Below are positions 37,201 through 47,500 of a stretch of 64,000 bases of DNA, one piece after another. The position numbers and the translations under genes are program-made. This stretch comes from Rhyacichthys aspro (Eukaryota; Chordata; Actinopteri; Gobiiformes; Rhyacichthyidae): assembly GCA_036850595.1 (NCBI GenBank), contig CM072160.1:3489773-3553772 (forward strand), read 5' to 3'. Every line of letters starts with the position of its first letter. The stretch's first letter is position 1. The notes beneath the pieces are model-generated. The model made no database searches. It was not told the origin of the DNA and worked only from the letters and a program-made list of their open reading frames with translations.

Positions 37201-40200
37201 TAACCAAAGAACGACTCAAAGGAGCTCCGTTGTATTTGAGTTTTTTATTACAATTTATTGATTTAATAAGAGTGCACAATGGCTTTTTTGTTCATCATTA
37301 AACGAGGGAGGAGTGTGTCAAATTTCTGGTTCCTACAAATTTTAAAACATAGACTATTTATTGACTTGACGGTTATTGGGTCAATGTTTGTGAGAGTTAC
37401 AGTAGATTTAATATTGCCCAAAATGGCTGCCTCGTCACAGGTCCACAACACTCAAAAATTTGTCAAAAAATGAATGAATGACTTGTTTCGAAATGATTCT
37501 GACTGAGTTTGAACCTGTTGAATAAAAAAACCCTAGAAGGAGATATTAAATGTACACAGAGTGGCTGAATTCCTGTTTGGTTTGGGGTGGGGTCATATTG
37601 GTCATTGTTTCGCCGGCTCGGGCCCAATAATGTGGTTTGTGTCTTGGTTTTGCTGCAGTCCACGATGGTGGTGCTCCAAGCTCTGTCCAAGTACGTCATC
37701 GCACAGCCTGGTCCCGTCAAGCACAGCCTGAACGTGGATCTACAAATCGCCTCACCGACCCAACCTCGCAGGGAGTTCTTACTTTTCAAACCCGAAAGCA
37801 GCTACCAGGCCCGCTCCTTTAACGTGAGTCCCGTCATCAAAGTCAGAAGAGCTCTGTGGCTGACACCAGATTTATTCAGATTGGGAAACACACCAACATC
37901 ACTAACATTTGGGGTGTTTTTAGGTCCCGGAGGATGCAAATCTTGAAGTTGTGGCTCGAGGAAATGGGAAGGGAACTGTGGAGGTAAGGTTCTGTTCTCT
38001 GAAGAGATCCGCTCAACCAGAAAGAGATTATTTGTAATGTTGGGGCATTACATTTCGTAGATAATAAACCTGTTTGTTTTGTGTCCGAACCGCTCTGTGA
38101 ATAAATCACTGCAAGCTCGTAGAAAACCAGCGCTGGCTCTTCTTTTATTTTATTTTTAATTGCAAAACATTAGCAAAGTCACCAAAGTTGTCACCGCAGC
38201 TAACGTTTACGTGAAGCTGTGGTTTAATGACACAAGTCCTTTATAAGTGGACAACAGTGTTTTTTATGATAATGTACAGTTGAACTCTCTTTTCTTTCCC
38301 TAAACTCTTCCAAATCAACTGTGTTTAAATTTCAATAGACTATCTACAATAATCTACAACCAAAGCCTAGTCCTTCTACCAAGTGTCTAATTATAGAAAT
38401 TATTTATACTGTTTCCTTGATTCTTAAACTTGTGCATATATTTTCTTTATGCCTTATACTTTGTAATACTTTTTCTTTTTTTCCTAAAGGTGGTGACGTT
38501 TTACAACCAGCTGCTGGAAGAAGATGCAAAGAGTTGTACAGCGTTTGACCTACAGGTGTCCATTGTAAAATCTCAAGGTACATCCACACTCCTCCTTCCT
38601 GTGGGCACATACGGAAGCCCAGAGGGGACATGCTGACAGTCCTTTCACTGGTTTCTTAACACATAGGTTCCAACTGTACACCACAAAGTTTGACCAAACG
38701 CAGGAAGGACTTGTATCAACAGTTAAAGTATATTTGTCTTTATTCCTAAACAGAGAGGCCTCCTCCAGGAATGATCGGTGTCTTTGACTTCACCGTCACA
38801 GTCAGGTAAGTGAGTCTCAGTCTTTTCTGTGTCCACATGAACATTTGAACAATTAAACAGCTCAAATTACTCTCAGCACCTGCTCAGTTTGTCATGAGAG
38901 AATATTTACTGATGGTTTATTGATTCACTAAAAAGAGAATTTACAGTTTTTGGACTGCTCCACGTCTTCTCATCTCATCTTACTGTGTTTCTTAATGGCT
39001 TCCTTTATTTTCTGTTTTCATTTTGATGATTGCTGTGTTTTCTGCAGGGCTCTCAGACCCGAACCTGCTCTGTCTGTAATTCTGGACATCAGTCTGCCCA
39101 CTGGCTTCACTCCCGAAACCAGTGACTTGGAAAATGTAAGAAGCATCCTCGGTCGCTCCAAACTTAAATTATTGTCAGTCAGCAGAACTTGTGGCTTTGT
39201 TTCGTTTCATTTTGTTTTTTTATCGGGACAGTGTACAAAAACAAAAATGAAATTAAAGGAAGGCATAAAAGGAAAAGGGAAGGAGGGGAAGACATTGCTC
39301 AACATAAAACATTACATTACAACCTTGACTATACTCATTCATTACATTGAGATTACTGCAGTGTCAAGTTATTTACATCCACACATCATTATTATGAAAG
39401 AATTGTACTCATTCATCACGTGTAGATTGTAACGTGCTGTTATCTGTGGGTCCTGCTGCATATTCAACACATTTGAGACTGTCTTAAAGGGTACGATATT
39501 AGTTATTATTATTCACTTCCTGTCTGTGCTTGGTCAGGTGAATAATATATTTATTATGTTAAAAAACAGACATAAGATTTAAAGTTGTTGCAGTTGTTGA
39601 ACTCTGTTTGTTTGTTTGTTTGTGCAGTTGTTAAACTCTGTTTGTTTGTGCAGTTGTTAAACTCTGTTTGTTTGTTTGTTTGTGCAGTTGTTAAACTCTG
39701 TTTGTTTGTTTGTTTGTTTGTGCAGTTGTTGAACTCTGTTTGTTTGTTTGTGCAGTTGTTGAACTCTGTTTGTTTGTTTGTGCAGTTGTTAAACTCTGTT
39801 TGTTTGTGCAGTTGTTAAACTCTGTTTGTTTGTTTGTTTGTGCAGTTGTTGAACTCTGTTTGTTTGTTTGTGCAGTTGTTAAACTCTGTTTGTTTGTGCA
39901 GTTGTTAAACTCTGTTTGTTTGTTTGTTTGTGCAGTTGTTGAACTCTGTTTGTTTGTTTGTGCAGTTGTTAAACTCTGTCGACCGATACATCAACCACTT
40001 CTACTTCGACACTAAACTGAGTGAAAGGACGTCTCTGATCATCCACATGTACTCGGTAAGAACTGGTCTCAAGTTCATCTGAACACGCCGTGGTTTCAGT
40101 CTAGTCCTTCCTTCCTTCCTTTTTTTCGTCCCTGATCTCGTTCTTTCATCCTTTCGTTCTTTCGTCCCTGATCTCGTTCTTTCGTCCTTTCTTTCTTTTT

Positions 40201-43200
40201 CCCTTTTCTTTCTTTTTTTTTTTTTTCCCTTTTCTCTTTTTTTTTTTTTTTTTTCCCTTTTTTCTTTTTTTTTTTTTTTTTTTCCTCTTTTCTTTTTTTT
40301 TTCCCTTTTCTCTTTCTTTCTTTTGTCCCTGATCTTGTTCTTTTGTCCTTTCTTTCTTTCGTCCCTGATCTTGTTCTTTTGTCCTTTCTTTCTTTCGTCC
40401 CTGATATATTGATTTATTGATTTATTGATTTATTTAGGGACAATTCACATTAATGAACATCTGTAACAAATGCCACAGCTGTAAATGTGCCTGATTATAA
40501 CAGAACTGCTGATTTTCGTCAGCAGTTCCCAGGCAGGTCACATAAAATAACACACTATTAAATAAAATAAATACAATTTAAAAAAAACAAACCCATAAGA
40601 GACACAACAATAAAAGTTCAACTGTTGTTAATTGTTGTTTTTGTGTATTTTAATGATTATATGTCCCATTGTGTTTTTATGTATGTTGTAAGGCGACCTT
40701 GAGTGTCTAGAAAGGCGCGTTATAAATAAAATGTAAGTTGTACAGTCTCTTATTGGAACTGGGAGGTTATTCCAATATTTGCCTTCTTTCACTGAGAGCA
40801 CAGTTTGTCCAAATGTGTTGGTCTGTGTGGCCCCTCACAGCCCCCACGGGTCACGGCCCTGGAGCCAGACTTCATCTTAATAAACTATCAGCAAACGGAT
40901 CAAAAAAATCTGGATAAAAGCTGAGGCGGGGACAAGTCTGGACACAAGGAATCCCCACAAACTCCAAAAAGAAAGGCCTTAAAGGGGTTTGGACCAAAGA
41001 CTAAATGAGGACTAACCTCGGCTCAAACCAGGACTAACGTAAACTGACGTGGTTTTTTTGCCCAGGTTTCGAACACTGCGCCCCGAATCTTGTCCTTCAA
41101 ACTTAATCAGCAGTTCAATGTGGGCCTGCTCCAGCCGTCCTCAGTCACTGTCTATGAGTATTACAGAGACACAGGTAGGACACTCACACTCTGGACAAAC
41201 AATCAGTGAGATCACAGAGAAAGAAATGAATTATTGCTTTTTTTTACAATAAGTGGACTTTATATTTATGTGCTTTAAATGTCAGAGTCTTAACATTCTT
41301 AAAGGAACTGAGGATTACACATAGGTTTTAATGTTAGCTCCTTTAATTATTTAAAAAAAAGGAGGAATACCATTAAATACTCGAATAAAGACAGGAATCC
41401 AAAACGGCTTGATCGAAGACAAAGACATGCAAATGAGTCTTAGTTTAATCTGATGACAAGTTTAAACTCATTTGAGCTTTCAGTCAAATGCCTGACTCTA
41501 GTGATTGTGGCGAGAACACAGATCCAAATGAATATATTCTGAAATATGGCAAATAAAAGGCCAAACTGGTGAAGGTTTGTGTCTTGATTAACTTCATGTC
41601 TGTCTTTATCACGAGCTGGTGCATAAAAGAAGTGTTAAAACGGTACATTTTATTATTCAAACAAACAAAACAAAGTATAAAACAAGTAAACAGTGAGAAA
41701 ATAAAACAATAATGAAACCCAAGTGTGACGGTGATGCTCTTATCTGTGTTTGTTCTTGTCCCAGACCAGCGCTGTACTCGGCTGTACACACCGCCCCAGG
41801 ACCAGGACCAACTCACCGTCATGTGTCGAAACAGGATCTGCACCTGTGCACAAGGTCAGTTCAAACCAGACTCTGGTGCTTAGTCCTGGTTTAGTCCTGG
41901 TTTAATCCAACCCTCCTGGTCCCTGGACATTTTTATTTTATTTTTACTTATTTTACACATTTTTAATTTGCATAAAATTTGCCCCAGTTGTGTATTCTGG
42001 GGTGAATTTAACTTTTTCATGATTTTTTTTCTTTCCTTTGCTTTTAAAACAAATATTGCCACCTGTGTCCCTTTGCAGCCATTCAAAATATATTTTTTCA
42101 ATACTCTGCCATTGCAGTTTCTGTTTTATTAATTTTTTTTATTCCCTGATGTTGAAATACCACCACAGCAACCATTAAAAAACACTTTTTTGTCTCCAAG
42201 GGACCCAGGTGGAGCAAGTTATTTAAAAACATAACACAAAAAAAGACATAACACACACACAAAAAAAAACATGCACAAAAAAATAAATACATAAATAATC
42301 ATAATCAGTGTGTTGCTGCAAATTTTTGACACTTCCAGGCTCAGAAAATACCCCCCCAAAAAAATTCCAACTTGCATAAATAGGATGGAAAAAACTGAAC
42401 TTTTCTAAAAAAAAAAAAAAAAACACCCCAAAGATTTAAATTGCTGAAATTGGCATTTAAGGAGTTAAAAATTCTGAAAATTTGTACATTTTTGTTACAT
42501 TTTTGTTTTGTGTGAAGATGATAATGGCATTAAAAAAATGAAAAAAATATGTTGACACAAAATAGTTCTGTGGCAATGTTTAAAGGAGCATTTTTTTGTG
42601 TCGAAGGGAATCAGGTGGAGCACAAAATGAAGGGATTCGCAAGGGTTAAGTGTTAAATGTGGTTTTGTGGGTTTATTCCAGGATTCATGAAGTGTTGTGT
42701 CTCTTGTTTAGATGCTTTAATACCTTCATTCTCGATTCTTAGACGATTGCTGTGAAGTAAAAGAAGACAGGGATGAGATTCCTGACAAAGAAAGAGGGAT
42801 ATTCGCCTGCAAGACTCTGCACCACGGTACGTTCAGGAGCCACTGTTTCTAATGTTGAAGATACTTTGAAGTATTTGTGGTTGTATTAGATATTTTTGGA
42901 TCTAGTTTATTCCCTACAAAGTTGTCAGCACACACCCAGTTTGGAGACGCAGACAACAGCAACAGCATTTGATTTTTAAAGCTACAGTTCATGATTCACT
43001 CTGACTCTAATTGCCTTTAAATATTCAACGCATTATTATCTCATTGTGCTTCAGTTTTTAAGGTGAAGGTGCTCAATGTCACGACCGATTTCTACGAGAA
43101 ATACGAGATGGAGATCACACGGGTCATCAAGTTAGGTAGGTCTTTATAAATAATGGACCGAGAGACAAGTAGAGTCACTAAAATCGCTAAAATATTGAAC

Positions 43201-44297
43201 ACACCGCGTCAGATTCATCTTTTGTTTCCCTTCCCTTTGTCCAGGCCTCGAAGATGGAGTCTTGGATCATGAGAAGAGGTTTTTCTATTCCCACGGAGGC
43301 TGCAGAGAGAGTTGTGAACTCCAGATGGGAGCCGAGTACCTGATCATGGGCCCCGAGAGCGACAGATGGACCCTGGACAGTAAAACCAACAAGTAATGGC
43401 AACAAAAGGCTTTAAAACCATAAACCTAGATGTAAAGCAGTGACCAGAATCTACACCGGGTTACAGACTATTGCCATTTTTTCATTTAATTTACAACACA
43501 CCCGAGTCATTCCAAACACATTGCAAACAGAACAAAGTGCGTTTCAAGTAAATTCTCATTAATTAGACTAAAAATGTGAAGAATAACCTGATATTATTGT
43601 AATGTAAAATGGTGGAAACATGTTTACAGTTGATTTCTAGATTTAATCAATATCTGAGATCTGGCATCTTTGTTTATTTGTGCAAATTAAGCATGTGCTT
43701 CGATTTAATAAGCACTTGATGTGACAAATTATATTACAAATGCTCAATGGAGACATACAGGGCTAAAGCTAAAAGGCGTCCAACTTAAACTGTAGTATTT
43801 TTATGATGCAGCTTTTCTATTGTTTTGTTCTGGCATTTCAAAAAGGAAGATATTAGTCTTTTAAACATGTCACTCAGACAGTTTTCAACACTGTAGGAAC
43901 TGTATCACTACTTAATTTAATATAATGTAGACGGCAAAATGCTACAAAACGGTGGCTCTGTCTAAAACTGGAAACTGCTGTTGCTAATAAACGTTATTTT
44001 GATGAAGTTTAGTCAAAAAGTACAGCATTGAACACACATCCCTCTTGATATATTACTGTATGTCATGAAACACCTCTAAAACTGTACCGTACCGTCCTGT
44101 ATGATGAATACGATTGTTCTAAGCACTAAATGTTGTTTTCTTCTTTCAGATACATGTATGTTTTGGGAAAAGACACTTGGGTGGAGCATTGGCCGACGCC
44201 GGAAATGTGCAAAAACCCCGAAGTTAAACCCAAGTGTGACAGTTTAGCGGAGGCAGAGAGAAAACTGAATCAAGAGGGCTGCAGAGCAAAGAAATAA
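15204..44297 (+). CDS. c3: Complement component C3-like protein, complete, 1664 aa
   Basis: A secreted thioester protein of the C3/C4/C5 family: cleaved by convertase to an anaphylatoxin and a C3b-like opsonin. Forty coding exons join in phase to 4995 nt; exon lists are in the sub-entries. Signal peptide in exon 1, MG-type beta chain, RRRR processing site, six-cysteine anaphylatoxin, thioester domain, and C-terminal C345C (netrin-like) domain ending GKDTWVEHWP...C, as in C3. C3 is favoured over C4 because there is no second tetrabasic site and the length equals C3; it is not C5 because the thioester Cys and Gln are present. Odd points: GCVEQN instead of GCGEQN, and Asp at the catalytic His position (see findings). 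The reading frame is intact throughout, so it is not a pseudogene by sequence. Poly(A) signal at 44342. The symbol marks the family; which fish C3 paralogue it is cannot be said. Confidence 0.93.
16150..16260 (+). mobile_element. Truncated L2-type LINE 3' end (weak)
   Basis: TTGTTAAGCACTTTGTAAAC followed by an A/T tail resembles the conserved 3' end of fish L2 elements (AAAGCACTTTGTGA type). Only about 100 bp remain, in the first intron of the C3-like gene. Confidence 0.3.
16545..16746. mobile_element. Palindromic MITE-like element with (TA)n core
   Basis: Two 45-bp arms, 16545-16589 and 16702-16746, are inverted copies with about one mismatch (outer end CTGGAGAAAG; inner end GAGTTGACTCAATT). 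The centre is A/T-rich with long (TA)n runs. It begins 42 bp after C3-like exon 2. No coding capacity. Nearly identical arms suggest a recent insertion or strong self-pairing. Confidence 0.75.
19545..19740. repeat. Probable dispersed DNA repeat in a C3-like intron (weak)
   Basis: The stretch around TTTCCACTGGGACAGTGCAG to GGACGATAGATAATC resembles a common fish non-autonomous element by recollection of its style. No second copy is in this window and no termini could be fixed. Confidence 0.25.
20119..20177. repeat. (TTA)n(TTG)n trinucleotide repeat
   Basis: Simple ATT, GTT and ATT runs in the C3-like intron between exons 8 and 9. No other structure seen there. Confidence 0.9.
21506..21543. 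repeat. (AAT)n microsatellite
   Basis: About 12 AAT units in the C3-like intron between exons 9 and 10. Confidence 0.9.
22455..23245. repeat. hAT-type repeat with 21-bp minisatellite arranged as an inverted repeat
   Basis: The left end (GTCAAACTCAAAGTGATGAG at 22461) matches the hAT-type element at 33708. From about 22624 to 22850 units like GTTGGATTTGAACAGGTTTT run forward. From about 22855 to 23243 the same units run in reverse complement (AAATCCAACTAAAACC type). The second arm has a 105-bp higher-order period seen twice at about 22880-23090. Lies in the C3-like intron between exons 10 and 11. Confidence 0.75.
24857..25215. repeat. LINE 3'-end-like sequence plus (AAAT)n array
   Basis: The segment starting AAGTCAAAGTCTACTTTATT resembles the 3' end of a fish L2/CR1-type LINE. 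It runs into about 19 AAAT units at 25132-25209. In the C3-like intron between exons 13 and 14. Confidence 0.55.
27061..27467 (+). other. c3: C3-like gene, exons 16-17: RRRR processing site and anaphylatoxin
   Basis: Exons 27061-27129 and 27225-27467. ARRRRS at residues 662-667 is the furin-type beta/alpha cleavage site. The next 79 residues hold the CC...C...C...CC cysteine pattern of C3a/C4a/C5a and end in DLGR at residue 745, the likely convertase cut. Human C3a is 77 residues, so the length fits. Known for the family: the released peptide is an inflammatory signal acting through G-protein-coupled receptors, and its C-terminal Arg matters. The end LGR agrees with that, but cleavage here is inferred. 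Confidence 0.88.
27552..27690 (-). mobile_element. tRNA-derived SINE fragment
   Basis: On the minus strand GACCCGGGTTCAAATCCCGG (about 27627-27646) is a tRNA T-arm with a pol III B box. An A-box-like AACTAGTAAGTCACC lies upstream, and the downstream TTAGGCAAGACCCTTTGCAC is like the common fish SINE motif TTGGGCAAGACACTT. It is not a complete tRNA gene. Intron between C3-like exons 17 and 18. Confidence 0.65.
28222..28310 (+). repeat. 21-bp minisatellite directly after a C3-like 5' splice site
   Basis: Units of the type ACCAGGACTAAACCAGGACTA begin six bases after the end of exon 19. The same word family fills 48830-51970 and 34760-34990. The whole intron is only 106 bp. Confidence 0.9.
28580..29110 (+). 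repeat. Dispersed repeat family, copy in a C3-like intron
   Basis: It runs from CTCAGTAACTTTTCCTGC to TTTAGGAGATTACACTG and includes ATGGGAGCG and AAGACTAGATCACGTCTTAA. Related copies: 52300-52760 (same strand), 59510-59912 (inverted), partial 63480-63660 and partial 7435-7530. No inverted termini or coding capacity were found; type unknown. The rest of the intron to 29684 shows nothing. Confidence 0.75.
29892..31673. other. Intron of the C3-like gene, nothing recognised
   Basis: AT-rich unique-looking sequence of 1.8 kb with no exon, clear repeat or RNA gene. A conserved-looking short exon cannot be excluded, because C3 proteins normally have about eight residues (PEG...) here that are missing from the assembled protein. 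Confidence 0.4.
32407..32560 (+). mobile_element. Degenerate tRNA-derived SINE (weak)
   Basis: GTGGTGGAGAGGTTAGAGCA is A-box-like, with GGGTGAATGAATCC at B-box distance, followed by CTCATCCGACTCTCTAAGGG. The order and spacing fit a decayed tRNA-type SINE head. In the C3-like intron after the thioester exon. Confidence 0.4.
33708..34286. mobile_element. Non-autonomous hAT-type transposon with internal minisatellite
   Basis: Ends CAGAGGTGTCAAACT at 33708 and, inverted, CACACATGTCAAACT at 34286 form terminal inverted repeats. A perfect 8-bp target duplication ATGTAGAT flanks it (33700-33707 and 34287-34294), diagnostic of hAT. The middle (about 33885-34140) is a 21-bp minisatellite of GTTGGATTTGAACAGGTTTT type. 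No transposase remains. In the C3-like intron between exons 24 and 25. Confidence 0.9.
35311..35533 (+). repeat. Long (CTT)n homopyrimidine tract
   Basis: About 220 bp of nearly pure pyrimidine, mostly (CTT)n, on the plus strand, 140 bp after C3-like exon 26. On the other strand it is (GAA)n, a sequence class known to form triplex DNA. Confidence 0.95.
36158..36982. other. Intron of the C3-like gene, nothing recognised
   Basis: AT-rich sequence with no repeat, exon or RNA gene that I can identify. Confidence 0.5.
39591..39965 (+). repeat. c3: Splice-acceptor minisatellite in the C3-like gene
   Basis: Twelve copies of TTGTT[AG]AACTCTG + (TTTG)2-5 + TGCAG precede the true exon start TTGTTAAACTCTGTC at 39966. 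Each copy ends in TGCAG, so 13 acceptor-like junctions lie in tandem. Unit lengths are 26, 30, 34 or 38 bp. The last six copies form an exact 90-bp higher-order repeat seen twice (39786-39875 and 39876-39965). Confidence 0.95.
40100..40735. repeat. Pyrimidine/poly-T tract and L2-type LINE 3' end
   Basis: 40100-40410 is T-rich with long T and CTTT runs. From 40413 (GATTTATTGATTTATT) to about 40735, ending TTGAGTGTCTAGAAAGGCGC followed by a GTTATAAATAAAATG tail, it matches the style of fish L2/Maui LINE 3' ends. Intron between C3-like exons 34 and 35. Confidence 0.55.
41765..44297 (+). other. c3: C3-like gene, exons 36-40: C-terminal C345C (netrin-like) domain
   Basis: Exons 41765-41854, 42743-42826, 43055-43135, 43245-43392, 44150-44297. 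The segment QRCTRLYTPPQDQDQL and the CRNRICTCAQ motif precede the domain. GAEYLIMGPE and YVLGKDTWVEHWPTPEMC match the C3 C345C domain, which in C3 binds factor B/Bb in the convertase. The protein ends CRAKK and the TAA stop is at 44295-44297. In length and cysteine spacing this part looks fully conserved, unlike the thioester site. Confidence 0.9.
41930..42650. repeat. Dispersed repeat (copy also at 47690-48250)
   Basis: Shares with 47690-48250 the blocks CCACCTGTGTCCCTTT and AGGGACCCAGGTGGAGCA (inverted to each other, likely termini), AAATTGGCA...GTTAAAAATTC, and GATAATGGCATT. Intron between C3-like exons 36 and 37. Probably a non-autonomous DNA transposon. Confidence 0.6.
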
Positions 44298-44341
44298 ACG
44301 GATCTGACCCACGTTAATCTGATCTTATACATGTTGTGATC

Positions 44342-44347
44342 AATAAA
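44342..44347 (+). terminator. c3: Poly(A) signal of the C3-like gene
   Basis: AATAAA 45 bp after the stop codon. Cleavage is expected 10-30 bp later, which meets the 3' end of the gene on the other strand. Confidence 0.8.
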
Positions 44348-44387
44348 GAACAAGTCAAATGACATTTTCATCCAATAATTTCTTGTT

Positions 44388-44393
44388 TATTTT
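44388..44393 (-). terminator. chp2: Poly(A) signal of the chp2-like gene
   Basis: TTTATT on the plus strand is AATAAA on the minus strand, about 160 bp after the chp2-like stop. The predicted cleavage site lies around 44360-44380, touching that of the C3-like gene. Confidence 0.6.
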
Positions 44394-44553
44394 GAATCCC
44401 AGTAAGCACAGTGTTATGGTGCAGTGTGCAGCCCTTGGGCACCATCTAGTGGTGTTATTGCAGACTGCAGTTGCTCAATATGATGAAAAACCAAATGATT
44501 AGAGCTTAAAATAAAATAAAATAAAATCTTTCCTGGTGAGAACAGGGTAGTCT

Positions 44554-47500
44554 TTAGCTCAAGAAGCCAATTGTCATCTTGTGATCGATGTCCACTTTCT
44601 CCAGAGACTGAAAACAAACATTACAACATTGAATTCAACAAAAAAAATATATAAAAAATTTAATTATTGTCTTGTCTAGACTTTTGATGTAAGTAAACAT
44701 CTGAGTTTGTCTGGAGTCTTACAAATTTTCAACATGCCTCCGTAACAGTAGCTCAATTAAACGGTCTCCTTTTCAATTGGAGAGAAGTATTTAATCACCA
44801 AAGAGATTACTGTATAAAATAAATACAGCATTGTTATATCGATGAGAAGGTTTGGCCAATAAGAAGTTTGCATAAAAATAAGAGACACTCCCACTGGCTG
44901 GTCAACATTGAATCAGTGGCGGCAGTGTTAAAATCCTTCTGAGAAAGTTTTTATTTCAGTGTTGGCTGCATCTGTTTACACCAACACACACACAAAAAGA
45001 AAACGTAAACAGAGAAAAGGGAACAACAATGCCAGTATCCAGACTCAGACATTTACATGCATTTTAAAAGTCTAAAAGCACGTTAAGTCAGACTAAGGCA
45101 GACATTTAAACCCGTCTAGTGTCATATAGACCTTTCTGAACTCATCGAAGGAGATGGCGTCGTCTCTGTCGAGGTCGGCCTCTTGAATCGCTCGCTCTGC
45201 AATACTCTGCAGCTGTTCATCTGTCACCTGTAACCCCAGCATCGCCTGGAGCACCTGCCGACCACATCGCATCCATCATCCATTAGCCTTAGCTTTAGTT
45301 TAGTCTGAGATTTGTTTGTTTAATGTGTTTAAAATGTCCTAAAAGAAGTCACTGGGCCTCATTCATGAAGCTTCTTACACAGAATTCCACTTACGCCTGC
45401 CTCAGACCTGAAAATAACACGTTTTATAATATTATTAGGCTTGGATTGTAACAAAATATTATAACTAAAACAGGATTGCAGACTATACAAATTTACAAAT
45501 TATTAGTTAAATAAAAATTTAAAAAATTATTTATATAAATGATAGAATTGAGTATTTTAAATATGCTTTAACCCTGCCAATGCCCATATATGGTTTTATG
45601 TCCATATATGGGCATTAGCAGTTAATGTTATGTTAATTTTTTTGAGGGTCAGTGGCACAGAGCCTTTTTAGAGATTCTCCATCGAAAAACTTTAAAAGAA
45701 AAGAAGCTTTAAGAAGAAGAAATGTTTCATGAATGAGGCCCATTATTATTTTTGTCTGAAAATCTAAAAAGTCCTACGAACCTGAAGCAGCTCTGCTCTG
45801 GAGATCTTCCCGTCTCGGTCCTGGTCATACAGCTTAAACGCAACTGGACACACATTTTTAAAAGGGTCGTTAGAAATGGGGCCTCGGCGGCTCATACAAC
45901 ACACTCGGGAGACTTGGGATCGATTCCAGCAAGAGTCATTTGCCCATTGTCACTCCCTTCTCTCTCTTTCACCCTGTTTCCTTTCTATCACCGTCAGATA
46001 AAGGCAAAAAAGGGCAAAGGGTAGTTGGTTCACTTATACAGTCACCTCCTTCCTCTAAAGGCCCATAGATAAGAAACAATTCAACTTTGCATCATTGTTC
46101 TGTTTATTACCGCTTTAACACTTTAACTTTCTGAAACACCATTAAAAACATCATTTACAAAGCGTTACTCCAACTTGAACAAGAACGATTCTTTCGAGTG
46201 GTATTCCTCGGATGAACTAAAGGAAGTGTCTGGGGAGAGGGAAGTCAGATACAGCCGTCTCTTTTTAGATAAACCATTATAATTACAATGGGGTTCAAAC
46301 CTTCGCTAATAAAAGTCGGTGATTATAAATGCAACAAATATTCCACTCATTTAATTCAAATTCTGATGTTAATTGGAGTTTTTCTGCTGTTTCCCGTCTG
46401 TTTCTCGTCTAAGACACGAGAAGCTTTGAGGCTTACCCTATTTTTACAGACAAATTAATGTTTTTTAAGGAAATGAGCTCATATTGACGGAGGTTGTTTG
46501 ACAATAAGACTCACATCTGAGCTTTCTGTTGCGGCTGTTGTAGGGCTCCTGGGTCCCGTCCCTGGTTCGGGTGGAGTCTGTCGGGCGGAAATGTGCCAAA
46601 ACCCGGACAAAAGACGGAAAGTCCACTGTGTCCTTTCTGCAGAGGGACAAGAGAGGGAACAACACAATAAACTTTAACCGTTATATCACATCTAATTGAT
46701 CCACAATGTCTTTACTTTAAACGTATTCTTATTAAACCAGAAGAGTCAAACATCCAGGAACAATCCAGCCCATGGGAGGATTTTGGAAAGAATAAAGATT
46801 AAGAATAGAAGAAATAAATACAAGTAATTGCAATTTCTAATTTGCTCACTGACTTATACTGTTGCTGTTTCTCCAAAATGAGAAAAGTAGACACAGTAGA
46901 CTAGAGTTTTTCAAGAAGAATGGACCACTTCCTATTTATTCACAGTGGACAAGGGAAAAGCAAGTTTCAAAGCTCCAGGAATCTAATATTCATCCCCAAA
47001 AAATACAACAGCTGCAGCACAACTGAAAAAATAAGGCTGAAAGCTTTTGCCAACGTTTGCCTTTTTCATTTTTTGATCGATGAGACACAGACATTTATTG
47101 TATTTCTTTAAATTAAAACAAAGGTTGATGTCATTTTTATATTTTTATTATGCTATTATTTTAATTGTCCTGCCCACTTCAAGTCAAAATGGGCCTATAA
47201 AAACCATTAAAGATGTTGCTGTAAACTATTTGCCAAAAACAAAGGAACAACTGCATGTATTATATCAAATCTTTCATACGAACTGTTTAACTTTATTCCT
47301 GCATCTCACAACTCTCTCAGAATGTTGTTAGAATGTGTTATTGTGAATAGCCCCATTTATTTTGTCCATAATAGGGGGTCATGCTGCAGAAGTCATTTAC
47401 CCCCGAGAGAAGAAAGCACCCATGATTCTGTCTCCAATGGGATTCACAGCCAGCTCCTGGATCGCTTCGAAATCCTCGATTCTAACACAAAATGTCAGAT

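Larger units (their letters stand above)
27897..41174 (+). other. c3: C3-like gene, exons 18-35: alpha chain, CUB and thioester domain
   Basis: Exons: 27897-28035, 28136-28221, 28328-28467, 29685-29891, 31674-31749, 31970-32173, 33114-33189, 34598-34757, 35057-35170, 36007-36157, 36983-37146, 37659-37823, 37924-37983, 38490-38577, 38754-38805, 39048-39135, 39966-40055, 41066-41174. DTWLWMDVVLPEK matches the C3 ESWLW segment; SVARNEQVEIKAVVYNY matches SVVRNEQVEIRAVLYNY. Exon 31970-32173 carries RMPYGCVEQNLAAMT (Cys about residue 1001, Gln 1004). Exon 34598-34757 carries TEDNPVRDLSMS, with Asp about 1117 where C3 has His. Exon 39966-40055 follows a splice-acceptor minisatellite. The acceptor at 31674 is chosen because only it keeps frame. 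Confidence 0.88.
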
